From NCBI GenBank assembly GCA_025603075.1, contig MU626452.1, positions 1 to 36,374 of the forward strand: a DNA stretch of 36,374 nt. The letters are read 5' to 3'. Origin of the DNA: Neoconidiobolus thromboides FSU 785. Taxonomy: Eukaryota; Entomophthoromycota; Entomophthoromycetes; Entomophthorales; Neoconidiobolaceae. The number at the start of each line of letters is the position of its first letter. Positions within the stretch are counted from its first letter, which is position 1. A program made the position numbers and the translations under genes. Shown piece after piece: positions 11,330 through 21,830 of this stretch. The notes beneath the pieces were generated by a model, which saw only the letters and a list, made by a program, of their open reading frames with translations, was not told the origin of the DNA and searched no databases.

Positions 11330-11718
11330 TTAATTTTCAAGCCCAAAAGCAAAAGCAATGCGACGGAGCGCCGCATTACCTACTCATACTAAATAAAAGA
11401 GGATTTCAATAAATAATTTAATTACCTATTAACATATATTGATCTTTAATAGTACTACAGAACCCATCTTGATCTAAAAGGCCTAAACTCAAAGTTATAC
11501 TTACTAGTAGTGATGTATTAAATGAAATTACCTTGGACACGAGCACATTCTCTAACAGACAAAACTCCAAGTTCGTGAAAATGTATAGGATTACACTAAC
11601 AATAAATATTTGCTATTTCATATAAAAATATACTAATTATTCTAGCCATTGGATGAATATTAGTTGTAATTGTATTTGATTCAGCTCTTTTATAATTTCT
11701 TGGAAGCTTATTTTTCAT
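11330..11718 (-). pseudogene. C5-DNA methyltransferase, C-terminal remnant (motifs IX-X region)
   Basis: Three minus-strand blocks, 11532-11718, 11426-11482 and 11330-11379, join through GT...AG introns (11483-11531 and 11380-11425) in phase. They read NTITTNIHPMAR, then LGVLSVRECARVQG, then STIKDQYMLIGNAA and a final FGLEN before TAA 11330. These match the end of cytosine-5 DNA methyltransferases: TITT, the SVRExARxQGF motif, DQYxxIGNAV and motif X. From QG to IGNA the spacing equals that of Dcm/DNMT proteins. An in-frame TAG (11598-11596) sits between HPMAR and the SVREC block, where a 38-nt GTATAT...GTTAG segment looks like an intron but would shift the frame. The catalytic motifs (FSGCGG, PCQ, ENV) are absent and there is too little space upstream for them. 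A truncated relic is the best reading; Dim-2, RID and Dnmt1 types cannot be told apart. Confidence 0.6.
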
Positions 11719-11810
11719 CCATCAAATCTTTAAAGAATTGGTAACTCACCCTAAATAATCAATTGTTAACATATATTATTAACATTCTATTGTTCTATTA
11801 AAATTGCAAA

Positions 11811-11895
11811 AGTTTCATTATTTTTTCCATCTTTTAAGTACCATTGAGTGGAAAAATTGTTAGTAAAATTCTTAAACACAAAGATACATCCCATA
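11811..11895 (+). mobile_element. MITE-like repeat, copy 4 (left end degenerate)
   Basis: Matches the family from TTTCATTA through TTTTTTCC ... GTGGAAAAATTG and the right end GATACATCCCATATA. The GGGGATGT left end is missing or too diverged to see. Confidence 0.75.
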
Positions 11896-12229
11896 TAATA
11901 TTAAAAAAGCATCAAAAGTTTACAATTTAAATCGTCAAAAAATGATGTGATTGCCTTGTTTTAGCCAACAACTAAACAAAATAGATAAATAAATAACAAT
12001 TGTAAGTAAAATAATAATAATTTATGTTAAACCATTTATCAATCGAACTCCTCATATAAATTCATCATAAAATACTTGAAACCTTTCACTAAAAGTTTAT
12101 AACATTACTCAACGATCATTTTAGTTTAACGATTGAATTAATACATAAAAGCTCGATTGAGAATGGATTCAGTAACTTTATAATTAACTTTTAAATTCTA
12201 AACCAACTGGTTTATCTATTATTAGTCCG

Positions 12230-13813
12230 TTTAGATCGACAAGCTATTTGCCTTTGTATCTTCTTGATTTAAAGAGCCTGTAAATTGAATTCTATCAAGT
12301 GCTCCACTACTTAGGTTGGTAACTTTATTATCACTATTCCAGAATTCAAAGTTGTATAAATAAAATATTTTACAACTTATCTTCGTATTAAAGTTATTCT
12401 CATTCTATGTTAATTTATGAATCAATAATAATAAAATTAAACCATTCGCTTTCAACAATTCAACAATTCAACAATTCAACAATTCACCTTGTCTTTGCTC
12501 CATTTATACAATTCAATTCATTCTAAAATAGAATTTAATAAACTGAATGTTTAACAAATAAAGCTTACCTACCTATCTATATCCCAGGCTAAAGTATCTA
12601 ATTTATTACTCTTATAGTATTTGTATTTGTTTTGATCCTTTAAACTTAGTCGTACAATGATAAAATTAAGCCATAAAATTCAACTAGTGATTATGATTAT
12701 AAAATATAAGAGCTCTTTTTTATATTTCTTCATATTCTATTCAACGTAACTCAATATAAGTTATGTAACTATTGTACTGAACTCACTTTTTCTTAAAAGC
12801 TTCTATCTAAACCATTAAACTTGTTATCTATATAAGTCAATCCATTTTTTGTTTCTGGAGATATGACCACAGGATTTATATTCTTTTGATTTTATTTAGA
12901 CACTATTGTAAATATACTGATATTGGTTTGCAATAGTTTCCCAAATTCAAGTTGTTGATAAATTCAATGATGAACTAATTATGCTTACTTTAGCACTTAC
13001 AACATGTAATCTATTACTAATACTAGCGTTTTTCCCATCCGAGTATTTGACATCATCTAACTTCCTTAATTTTATCTCAACTCTATCAAATTCATTATAA
13101 TCAAAGTCATTCTTAATAGAATTAAATCGAATTGATGTTTCTTTCTATATAAAAAGATAAACTAAAGCTACAAAGGATAGAATTAGCACTTACTTTCTTT
13201 GGAATAACTTTTATACTACCAATAAATATACCACATTTTTTCATAATACCATTTTGGTTGAATTTACTATAGCCGTTTTCTTTTTGCTTATTAATCTGAT
13301 TGTAGTTATCATATTCTTCTATATATCCATTAATGTTTCGATTAAACTTATGAGAATTCTTGTTATTCCTTTGAAAATCTTCACGTATTTTCAATTCTTT
13401 ATAAACCTAATTTGATTAATACCATTTTTCTTAGTATTGAGCCTATTTACTCACCTTTTGCCTCTACCCTGACCAAAATTAAAAGGACCCTCCACGTTTT
13501 TCTTAGTTTTAATTCTTTCTGGATTTCCTTTAACCAGCTTATCCTTTATTAACTTATTTACGCTTCCTTTGTGATTACTCCGACCAAGCCTTAGATAATT
13601 CTTATCACCCCCTTTATTAAAGTTAAAGGAATCTTATCTTCCCTGTTCCTGTTCCAAATTAAATCTATCGCTAATGCCCTCATTTTTACTCCTACACAAT
13701 TCGAAACAATCCACATTATTTCCTTCAATAGCTTTTAAAGCTTCTTCAGATAAATAGGGACTCAAGTGTTCATAATAATCATTTTTATTATAAAAGTAAA
13801 TTGAAAAATCCAT
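12230..13813 (-). pseudogene. Unidentified multi-exon gene with nonsense codons and one membrane segment
   Basis: From ATG 13813 a minus-strand frame encodes an acidic/basic soluble region with one stop (TAA 13636-13634, in EQGR-stop-DSF). An open 13394-13190 stretch follows (KIREDFQRNNK, then MKKCGIFIGS), then a clean exon (KETSIRFNSIK ... LHVVSAK) bounded by GT/AG. Further exons contain PVVISPETKNGLTYID, a hydrophobic segment ELLYFIIIITS-stop-ILWLNFIIV and FWNSDNKVTNLSSG. The first exon's best donor (GTGAGT, ~13456) leads out of frame by one base. So the gene has persistent exons and splice sites but at least three stops (TAA mostly, one TGA) and a probable frameshift. It could encode a single-pass membrane protein. 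I do not recognise it. Confidence 0.42.
12449..12488. repeat. 9-nt tandem repeat
   Basis: Four tandem copies of CAACAATTC, within a stretch that would be an intron of the decayed gene 12230-13813. Confidence 0.85.
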
Positions 13814-14050
13814 AGTTCTGAAAAATAACTTTTAAAATTCAAAAAATGTTTTTTATAGGCATTGTTCTGTGACGTAAATAAATGCATTTTTAACACAGGG
13901 TAATAAGCAAAATTCTGCTATATAGTGCAGTCAAAAAGTAAATAAATTAAATCAGAACCTTATAGCATTAATCAGTAAAAAGTTATAAATTAAAGTTTAG
14001 AGTTTTATTATTTTAAGTTTAAACACTTATTTTGATGTAAAAACTTATAT

Positions 14051-14148
14051 AAGAGGAAGTTTTTCCTGATTTCATTACTTTTCCATTTTTTGAGCGCTAT
14101 TTGAGTGGAAAGATTGTTAGTAAAATTCTTACAAAACACATCTCCATA
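14051..14148 (+). mobile_element. MITE-like repeat, copy 5
   Basis: Starts GAGGAAGTTTTTCC and ends ACATCTCCATA, with GAGCGCTATTTGAGTGG in the centre. The left terminal repeat is more diverged than the right. Confidence 0.8.
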
Positions 14149-14357
14149 ATGAAAATTTACTAAATAACTAAAGATGCTTTTATTTTATAAAACTTAATGT
14201 AAATTTAAATAAATCTAATAATAATTTTCGTAAATATTAATTTAACTTTTTTAATACAATTTTAAAATATTTATTCTGATTTTAATAGTTATAAGTTAAA
14301 CAATTAAATTTAGCTATTTAGTTAGGTAGTCGGAAGTTTTTAACAAATTTGATAAAA

Positions 14358-14458
14358 TATAGAGATGTATTGTGTTTAAGAATTTTATTAACAATTCTTC
14401 TACTCAAATGACGCTTAAAAGATGGGAAAAGTAATGAAGCCAAAAAAACATCCTCATG
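14358..14458 (-). mobile_element. MITE-like repeat, copy 6
   Basis: Inverted orientation: TATAGAGATGTATTG at one end, GAAGCCAAAAAAACATCC and CTCATG at the other, with ACTCAAATGACGCTTAA in the centre. Confidence 0.85.
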
Positions 14459-14597
14459 TATTTTTAATATTTTTTATTATATTTTTAAAATAATAAGCTT
14501 AATACATAACTTATTTTAATATGGCTAAAAAAGTGAGTTTTTATTTACTGAACTGTATATTTATTTATTGGACTATTTATCAATTTTATAAATATTA

Positions 14598-14698
14598 TAT
14601 GAGGATATATTTTTTTAAAGAATTTTACTAATAGCTTTTTTACTCAAATAGTGCCTAAAAATAGAAAAAGTAACAAAACTATAAAAAACATCCTTGTA
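14598..14698 (-). mobile_element. MITE-like repeat, copy 7
   Basis: Inverted orientation: TATGAGGATATATTTTTT at one end and AAAAAACATCCTTGTA at the other. The central part is more diverged (ACTCAAATAGTGCCTAA). It lies 140 bp from copy 6 in the same orientation. Confidence 0.8.
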
Positions 14699-15203
14699 TT
14701 GTTATTTGTCAATTTCATAAGTTATAATGTATATATTAAAACAGGCTTATATTATACAGTTGTATTTGGATTATTTAAGCTGAAAATTATTATGGAATAT
14801 ACCATGTATTTGTTAATTATATAATAAAGATATTTTGAGTTATTATTAATGATAAAAAGTAATCTAAATTTTAATACTTTTTATTATGTCCCTCGAAAAC
14901 TGTTGTATTTTTAGACTCTGATATAAGTTAAAACACCTCACTTAATACATAGCTTGTAAAAATGCTACTTTACATAAATATTTATATATTGGAGTCAAAT
15001 ACAACTATAAAAAAACCTTTTTAATTGTTAGTTTAAAAAACATGTCTAGTTTAATGCTTTAATTTTTGAACCATTTTTTAGTTGTACTGTAAATGTTAAC
15101 GCAATTTTTTCTGAACTAAGTAAAATTCAAAATAACTCTTATATCATTAAAAATCTTCTTTGCTAACAAGGCGGTTGTTTTTTACCTTTATTTCCAAAAA
15201 AAG
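14699..15203. other. Intergenic, no gene seen
   Basis: AT-rich 5' flank of the hydrolase gene. No open frame, RNA gene or repeat was recognised here. The larger 13814-15203 gap otherwise holds only repeat copies 5-7. Confidence 0.45.
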
Positions 15204-16325
15204 ATGCTATCTTTTATTTTATACTCTCTATTCAAACTCCTTCCATATATATTGTCCTCCATCTTCTTCTATCTTGTAAAACATGAATTTGAGTTTGCAT
15301 TTAATCGAGAAAAGTTGATTAAAGGTAATCATTTTCCCATTTTTCATTTTAGCTTGAATAGTTGCTAACAATCAATTAATAGAATTAGATGGCCGCCTTT
15401 TAACCTCTTATAGTAAAACAATTGAAATAAGAGGGAAGAGGTTAAGAGTGGTTGATATACCAAGTCAAAAAAAGAAAGATGCTCCATTGTTGGTATTTAT
15501 CCATGGCTTGGGGTCACAGGTAATTGAGGATCCTAAATAGGTTTGATATTGTTTATTGATATGATTAAATTTTTAGGTTTCGATTTGGAGATATCAATTA
15601 GAAGAGTTTTATAATGAATTTAATTTATTGGCGATTGATTTAGTTGGCCATGGTAATAGTGAAGTGACGAAGGAGTAAGTAGAGTTATTATTAATTTATT
15701 TAAAAATTAACTTTAAGTTATAAATAGTGAAAAAGATTATTCTTTAGATTCTATATCCAAAGATGTGATTGAAATATTAACACTTTATCAAAAACAACAT
15801 CAAAATAATATTATTTTAATAGGTCATTCATTTGGTACCTTAGTAATATCTAAAGTTATTGAAGAGTTAACAGAATTAAATAAAGTGATATTAATATCAC
15901 CAGTGTTAGGAATTCATACAGCACCATGGATTATTCAATATCCATGGTATTTGTTATCTATATTACGTACTTTAGATCGGTTTGGTGGTATTTATTCTAA
16001 ATCAGTAAATAGAGTTATTCATCCAGAATACTCCACAGATAAATTAAAATTAAGACAATTAAAATGGAATTATTTATCATATTCTAAAGTAGTACAAAGC
16101 TTATTAAAACAAAATCAATATAAAATGAAATTACAAGAATTTAATTCGAAATATGAAAATAAGGAAGTGTTGATTATCAATGGATTAAGTGATAGAGTGA
16201 CTGACATATTTAAATTAAATACAAAATTAACTATGATTCTTTATGAACATTGTGGACACAATCCGATGATTGAAAATACAACTAAATTAAATATAGATTT
16301 GGAAGGATTTTTTAAAAATAAATAA
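15204..16325 (+). CDS. Alpha/beta-hydrolase with N-terminal membrane anchor
   Basis: Probable serine hydrolase (lipase/esterase type, ABHD-like); the substrate is unknown. Exons 15204-15324, 15362-15519, 15577-15674, 15728-16325 give 324 aa. The start at 15204 is chosen because it gives a hydrophobic N-terminus (SFILYSLFKLLPYILSS) that splices in phase into the hydrolase core. A later ATG at 15283 stops at once. The oxyanion-side motif FIHGLGS is followed by the nucleophile elbow GHSFG (Ser160). Asp281 in LSDR and His303 in CGHNP complete the triad in the usual order. The first intron (37 nt) must use the second of two TAG acceptors, because the first (15352) leads to an immediate stop. It is convergent with NDUFA5, 78 bp apart. 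Confidence 0.85.
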
Positions 16326-16403
16326 ATCTTGTATTTTGTTTGATTATTACGTCGTATTTTTTTTGTTTATATTTATTTGATAAAAATAAATTTATAAATT
16401 GAT

Positions 16404-16867
16404 TTATTCATATTGATCCACAGGAGCTTTTTCAGTAAGTGGTTCCCAGCTAAAAAGGGTATCAATAAATAAACACCAATTACTCAACTAATTAAAAAAC
16501 AACTTACATTTTCATTTCTTTGACTTTATCAATTAATTTTAATTCGTCTTCTGCTTCTAATACTAATTGTTCCATTTGTAATCTTTCTAGTTTTTCCAAA
16601 ATAACTTGAGGATCTTCTGTTTGTTGAATAAGATTATAACGATTTAAGGTAATAGCTGTAGTTGCTTTACGATAAAAGCTATCACTAGGCAAAGTTTCTA
16701 ATTTGGTTAATGTTGTTTGATATAACTCCTTTAATCTGGGGACACAGTTCTCATACACTGGTACTTTGGTCATACGGCCAACCTAAAAGGAAAAGGGTGA
16801 GTGGGGTTGATGAGGGAATTATTAAGTTTACCTTAATGACATCAAATAATAATTTGCTGGCTCTCAT
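16404..16867 (-). CDS. NDUFA5: NADH dehydrogenase (ubiquinone) 1 alpha subcomplex subunit 5
   Basis: Accessory subunit of mitochondrial complex I (B13 / fungal 29.9 kDa homologue, ETC_C1_NDUFA5 family). Exons 16832-16867, 16508-16782, 16404-16449 (introns 49 and 58 nt), in phase, give 118 aa against ~116 in human. The family pattern is clear: RLKELYQTTL, then FYRKATTAIT, the coiled LEKLERLQMEQLVLEAEDEL, and the C-terminal IWEPLTEKAPVDQYE, equal to the conserved WEPL.E.P..DQW end. The short first exon (MRASKLLFDVIK) supplies a basic/hydrophobic N-terminus before VGR. A second ATG within exon 2 would give a shorter product but would drop this exon. Its presence implies that complex I is retained. 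Confidence 0.93.
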
Positions 16868-17061
16868 TTCAATTGAATTTAGTTGAATTTAATAAATGAT
16901 GTTTTAAATTTCTTAGTAAAATTTTGATTGATTGATGATTATCTAATTTTTCATCAAAACAAGAATCAATTATTAATCTATGGGATTTAATTATTAAACT
17001 GAAATTCTAATTTGTAAACTAAAAAAGAATTTCAAAAAACTCAAAATATTGTATTTTTAAA
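16868..17061. promoter_or_regulatory. Short divergent promoter region (NDUFA5 / RRM protein)
   Basis: Only 194 bp separate the start codons of two probable mitochondrial-protein genes transcribed in opposite directions, so a shared promoter is likely. No named motif was recognised. Confidence 0.5.
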
Positions 17062-18034
17062 ATGAATTTCAATTACTTTACTAGACCAAGGTTATTTCAT
17101 AACCTTCAATTCAATATAACACGTCAATTAACTACGAAATTAACATCTACATCATGGGATCGACCAATTACTTCTTTAAATTATAAAATTGTTGAAAGTG
17201 ATTTAATAAAACGTAAGTTAATTTGTTATTATTACAATTTAAAAATTAGACATATAATAACTAACATTTATTTTAGTTGAAAAAACATATGGAAAATTAA
17301 GTGAATATATTAAATTAAAACATTTGCCATTATCAGTCACACCCTCAGATATCTTTAGGATAAGTAGAAGTATATCTGAAGAAGAATTTGAAAACATAGA
17401 ATGTAAGTTATTTTACGTATCATCTCTTATTAAATAAAGAAAGAAAATACTAACTATAATTTTTCTTATTTTAGATTATTTTTCAAGAGATTTAGATTAT
17501 ACATTTAATGGGACCGTATATTTAAAACTCCATACAAAAGAACAAAGTTTAGCTTATTTATTAGATTATAAACTTAACAATTTATTAGCAGGACATAAAT
17601 TAAGTTTTAATTTTATAGATGAATTCACTTATAACAATAAAAAAAATCAAAATCTATTGGGCCAAAATGAAGGTTCTGGAAGTAGTATATGGGTCTGCCA
17701 TCTTCCAATTAGAAGCAATATTAATGAAGTTTATTCATTTCTAAAAACAACAAATATTCCATTAATTTATGAAGATAATTTGAAATTAAGTATACAAGAG
17801 TTAACTATGCCAAAAAAGAATGGAGTAGTGAAAGAAAAGGATTATTTGGATCAAAATTTAGCTTATTTTATCACAGCAAAATCACATCAAAGTGTAAATT
17901 TAGGGTATAGAGTGAGGTATTCTAGACCAGCATATGCACATAGAGTTGCTAGTATTCTTAATGGTCAACCATTTCTAACGAAAAAATATCCTAATTTTAT
18001 TGCTTGTAAAACTAAAGTGAGTGTGTTGTATTAA
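17062..18034 (+). CDS. Probable mitochondrial RNA-binding protein with two RRM-like domains
   Basis: Three exons, 17062-17212, 17277-17402 and 17475-18034 (introns 64 and 72 nt), in phase, 278 aa. The N-terminus has Arg, Asn and Ser/Thr but no acidic residues in the first ~25 positions (TRPRLFHNL ... TRQLTTKL), as in mitochondrial presequences. The first half has a beta-strand pattern typical of an RRM: YIKLKHLPLSVTPSDIF, later GTVYLKLHTKEQSLAYLL and LAGHKLSF. The second half repeats it with SIWVCHLPIRSNINEVYSFL and RPAYAHRVASILNGQPF. The RNP aromatic residues are weak, so the fold call is by pattern only. A role in mitochondrial RNA processing or translation is inferred from the presequence, the RRMs and the divergent NDUFA5 neighbour. 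It is convergent with the RhoGAP gene. Confidence 0.6.
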
Positions 18035-18207
18035 ATATTAATAAAATATAAAAAAATAACAGTTATTATTATTTTAATATTATTAAGAATAAACTTTTTT
18101 ATTATTCCTTATTATTTAATTATAAAAATAATAAGAATTATTTTAACTATATAAAAGAAAGAACAGAAGATCATTATAAAAAAAGAAGTAGAAAAAGAGT
18201 AAGTTAA

Positions 18208-18720
18208 TTAAACATCCAAATCAAAAAACCAGTCAAATTGTAAAATAAGGGATTCCACTAACATATATAAAGGTTGTAATTGAGGATGAAGATTATTATC
18301 TTTAGGTCGAGCAATAGTTGGACCAAATACAATAGCTAAATTATTAGCATCCATTAAATTCTCTTCAGAATATTCGCTTATCATTTTTAAATGTTCAATT
18401 AAAAATTTTAGTGTACTTAATTGTTCTTGACTTAATTGTTCTAATATTATATCTTTATATCCCATTAATCGTTCATTATAATCCTGAATTCCTAATTTAA
18501 TTTAATTTAATTTAATTATTAGTATATTATTATATTATAATATTCTTATTTATTATAATTCTTACTTGATGTTTCAATAATATTATCATAAGCAATAAAA
18601 GGTATTAAAGGTTCTGTCAATTCTCTAAAATATAATTTAAGTATACCAGTAATGGTATTAATATCAGGTTCAGATGCTAAAGATACTGGACCTAACAAAT
18701 AATATTAAATGAAATAAAAC

Positions 18721-18760
<40 letters not shown>

Positions 18761-21574
18761 ATTCTATTATAAAATAATACCTACCAATATTAATAAATTT
18801 TAATTTCCAATCCTTGATTTGTTTTGAATTACCAGATAATCGATAAATACCTTGACAATTGAAACAATTCCTTGAATTTAATTCTTCAATACACCTTTTA
18901 GGTACATAAGCAATATGATCACTATCTCCAATTAAAGTAAACCAAACGGAATCGCTATCTGTAAAAAACATTTCTTTATTTGTATTACTTGGTATGGATG
19001 ATGTTGATATTGATGATTTATGAAATAATTTGCCCATAATTTTGTTACTCTTAGTTTTATTATTACGTAATAATTTGATATCTAAATAATAAACAAGATT
19101 GTTATTATTATATTATTATTATTATTATTATATTATTATTATTATTATTATATTATTATTATTATTATTATTATATTATTATTATTATTATTATATTATT
19201 ATTATTTATACTTACCATCATTGGATTTGGGTGAACTTAAAGATGTAGTTAAACTATTATTACTTATTACTAAAATATAAAATATTAATAGTTTATATTA
19301 ATAAATATAAATTATAAATAAATTTACCATCTTGTTTAGCAATAAATTTTAAATTATGATTTCTATTTAATTTAGTAATAATTTGAATGAAGTTTGATTT
19401 CTTATGATTTAAATTAAAGGCATTAATATGATCTTTAATAGCTTTAAACCAATCATTAAATTGAATTAAATCTTCTGTTAAAAATAAAGGATTCAAATTG
19501 GACTGTGTTTTAATAAAAAATACATTGTTCTTTTTACTATGCGTTTTATCTGCTTCAGATATAGTTGCTCCTGCTAAATCATACCATCCTTTAAATTTGT
19601 ATTCTTTTTTTTCTTTTAGTTTAAAGATTAACAAAGTAGCTTCTATTAATAATACATAATATTGTTTCCAATGTTTTGTAGAGGATAATGTTCCACTATC
19701 ACATAATTCACTTTTGATACTTATTACTCCTTGTTTACCATCAATCTAAAATTAAATTAAATTAAATTAAATTAAAATTTATATTTTATATTTTTATATT
19801 ATTTAAAAGTAAATTACCTCGTCGATTAATATAATATTATTATCCTTTAAATTAACTTCATGTTTATCATCTACTATTAAATTACTTTCATTAAAAATAA
19901 TTTCATTATTATTCATTAGTTCATTATTATTCATTAGTTCATTATTATTCATTAGTTCATTATTATTATTATTATGGTAATCTTCATAATTATTACTATC
20001 AAACTCATGATTATATTTTACTACTTCATTGTAATTATCTTCTTCTCTATCATTTTCATCTAAATTAATCGGATTACCATCAATCTCAATAGTTTTCAAA
20101 AATTCATCGCCTAAAATTTCATCATTATCTTCAATATAAGAATGAAACTCTGCATGACTTGGAGAAGCAACTCCTAAGTTTAAATTTTCAATATCAATCG
20201 TTAATTGAGATTCATTTAATTGATTAATGATTTCGTTGTTTTCTTCTTCTTCACCTAAATACATTTGAGCAAATTGACTATATGTTATATCTAAGGAATT
20301 GTTTTCTCCTAGTTTAAATATAATTAATTAAATTACTTATAGTTCAAAATTTTATTTTTTAATTAATAGAATTAAAATAGTTTATAGCTTACCAGGTGGT
20401 AATAATACGGACTCCATACTTAATTGAGTTTCCGTTAATAATGGATCTTGTTCCACATTACTTTGAATTATATTTAATTCTTCCTTAATTGCTGCTGATA
20501 AATCACTGATACTGATTTCAACATTTGGTTTTGCTAATTCATCTTCATGACTATAATTATCGTTACTTTGTAACTCTTGTAAATCATGTTTAAAATTTTG
20601 ATTATTTTGATTTAAATGAGATTCTTGATTATCGATTTCTTCATGTTTATAATTATTTATTGTTTGTAAACCATTTAATTCATATTCAGATCCCTGATTA
20701 CTCTTCTTTAAGTAATATTCTTGATTATTCCTTTCGTCATGTTCGTAATTATTTATTGTCTTTAAGCCTTCTGTATCATATTCAAAATTTGGATTACTTT
20801 CATTCAAATAATATTCTTGAGCTTCATTGATATGTTCTTTATCTTCGTCCTCGTTGTATCGATCTTCTTCCCGCCTTTCATCTACATAATTACTTTCTTT
20901 ATACCTTTCCAAATCATTCCTTCTTCTTTCCTCTTCTTCATACTCTTTCTCTTCATATCTTTCTTCTTCATGTGCATCTTTATTGTATCTTTCATTAATA
21001 TTTCCACTATCTGTGTACCTTTCTTCTAAATACTTTACTTCTAACGATTGCTCATACTTTTCCTCCTCATACCTTTCCCCTTCTTCAAACTTTTCTTCTG
21101 TATACCTTTTTACTTTATCCTCCTCCTCATGCTTTTCATCATGGTTTTCTTGATACCTATACTCATTGTACCTCTCATCATATCTTTCTTCATCCATTTC
21201 TTCTTCATGCCTTCCTGCTTTCTCATATCCTTCATCAATATATTTTTCTTCATACTCTTTTTCATACCTTTCATTTTGATGAATTTCTTGATTATACCTC
21301 GATTCTTCATATGTTTCCCTTAAATAGTTAAAATCCTCATACTTCACTTTTTCCACCTCTTCATACCTCTCTTCATCCCTTTCAATTTCCCTATATCCTT
21401 CATTTACACACCTTTCCTCATCCTCTTCTTTTTCCTTCTCCTTTGCATTCTCGCTTTTTCTTTCCTGAATTAGCTCTTCAGCTGGAAATAAGTCATTGGT
21501 AAAATTTAAATTTGGGAGAACGATCGAATTAAAATTCATATCTGACATGATATTATATTCAACATTATTATTAC

Positions 21575-21614
<40 letters not shown>

Positions 21615-21830
21615 TAAATCCATTTCCTTTTGTTGAGTTATGCTCTTATTGGAAGTGAAAATGGACTTATTAATGTTAAGATTATTATCCTCTTGGCTTG
21701 ACATCAAATTCAAGTTTGGTGTTGTTGAATTCAATTTTATCGTAGTTTCATTTAAGTATGGATCATCTGAATGGTTGATATCGTATTCATTGTTATTTTT
21801 AAGCTGCTTAGTTGTAATTTCATTATTCAT
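18208..21830 (-). CDS. PH-RhoGAP protein with long Asn/Glu-rich N-terminal region
   Basis: GTPase-activating protein for Rho/Cdc42-type GTPases. Exons 20393-21830, 19818-20308, 19328-19745, 19216-19269, 18785-19081, 18566-18691, 18208-18491; all in phase, 1035 aa. Residues 1-643 are low complexity: Asn runs, then a highly charged Glu/Arg/Tyr region (ERYEE-like units, probably helical). A PH domain follows (about 645-760; KHWKQYYVLLIEATLLIFKL ... GWYDLAGATI ... FNDWFKAIKDHI). The RhoGAP domain (~840-1020) has the arginine finger in GIYRLSG (Arg881), LKLYFRELTEPLIP and NLAIVFGPTIARP. An upstream ATG at 21857 would add nine residues, but that stretch (TTTTTTAG) looks like a splice acceptor or UTR. 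PX/C2 domains seen in Bem3-type proteins are absent. The targets are unknown. Confidence 0.88.
18495..18518. repeat. (TTTAA)n tract in RhoGAP intron
   Basis: Pentanucleotide tract lying directly upstream (minus-strand sense) of the acceptor of intron 18492-18565. A similar tract sits in the same gene at 19747-19775. Confidence 0.85.
18722..18759. repeat. AAT/ATT microsatellite in RhoGAP intron
   Basis: Thirteen or so ATT units inside intron 18692-18784. Confidence 0.9.
19102..19207. repeat. Compound (ATT)n microsatellite in RhoGAP intron
   Basis: Blocks of ATT units broken at near-regular intervals by TATT. It fills most of intron 19082-19215, which at 134 nt is the longest intron seen in the window; the expansion explains the length. 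Confidence 0.9.
19747..19775. repeat. (AAATT)n tract in RhoGAP intron
   Basis: Pentamer tract adjoining the acceptor of intron 19746-19817. On the coding strand it forms the T-rich run before AG. Confidence 0.85.
19902..19964. repeat. 18-nt coding minisatellite (Glu-Leu-Met-Asn3)
   Basis: About three and a half tandem copies of an 18-nt unit inside exon 2 of the RhoGAP gene. They translate on the minus strand as repeated ELMNNN. Confidence 0.9.
21564..21613. repeat. Coding (AAT)n microsatellite
   Basis: Encodes a poly-Asn run near residue 80 of the RhoGAP protein, interrupted by one Ser codon. Confidence 0.9.

Noticed and set aside
917-11376. Two GC-rich spots share CAATGC..CGGAGCG (about 914-932 and 11355-11371), one forming the palindrome AATGCG...CGCATT; possibly a GC-cluster repeat.
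   Set aside because: The second lies within the methyltransferase motif X codons on the minus strand and the first within a plus-strand frame. The match is short and no third copy was seen, so coincidence is more likely.
20817-21323. Phe/Ile-rich plus-strand open frames (70 and 91 aa).
   Set aside because: They are antisense shadows of the Glu/Arg-rich exon 1 of the RhoGAP gene.
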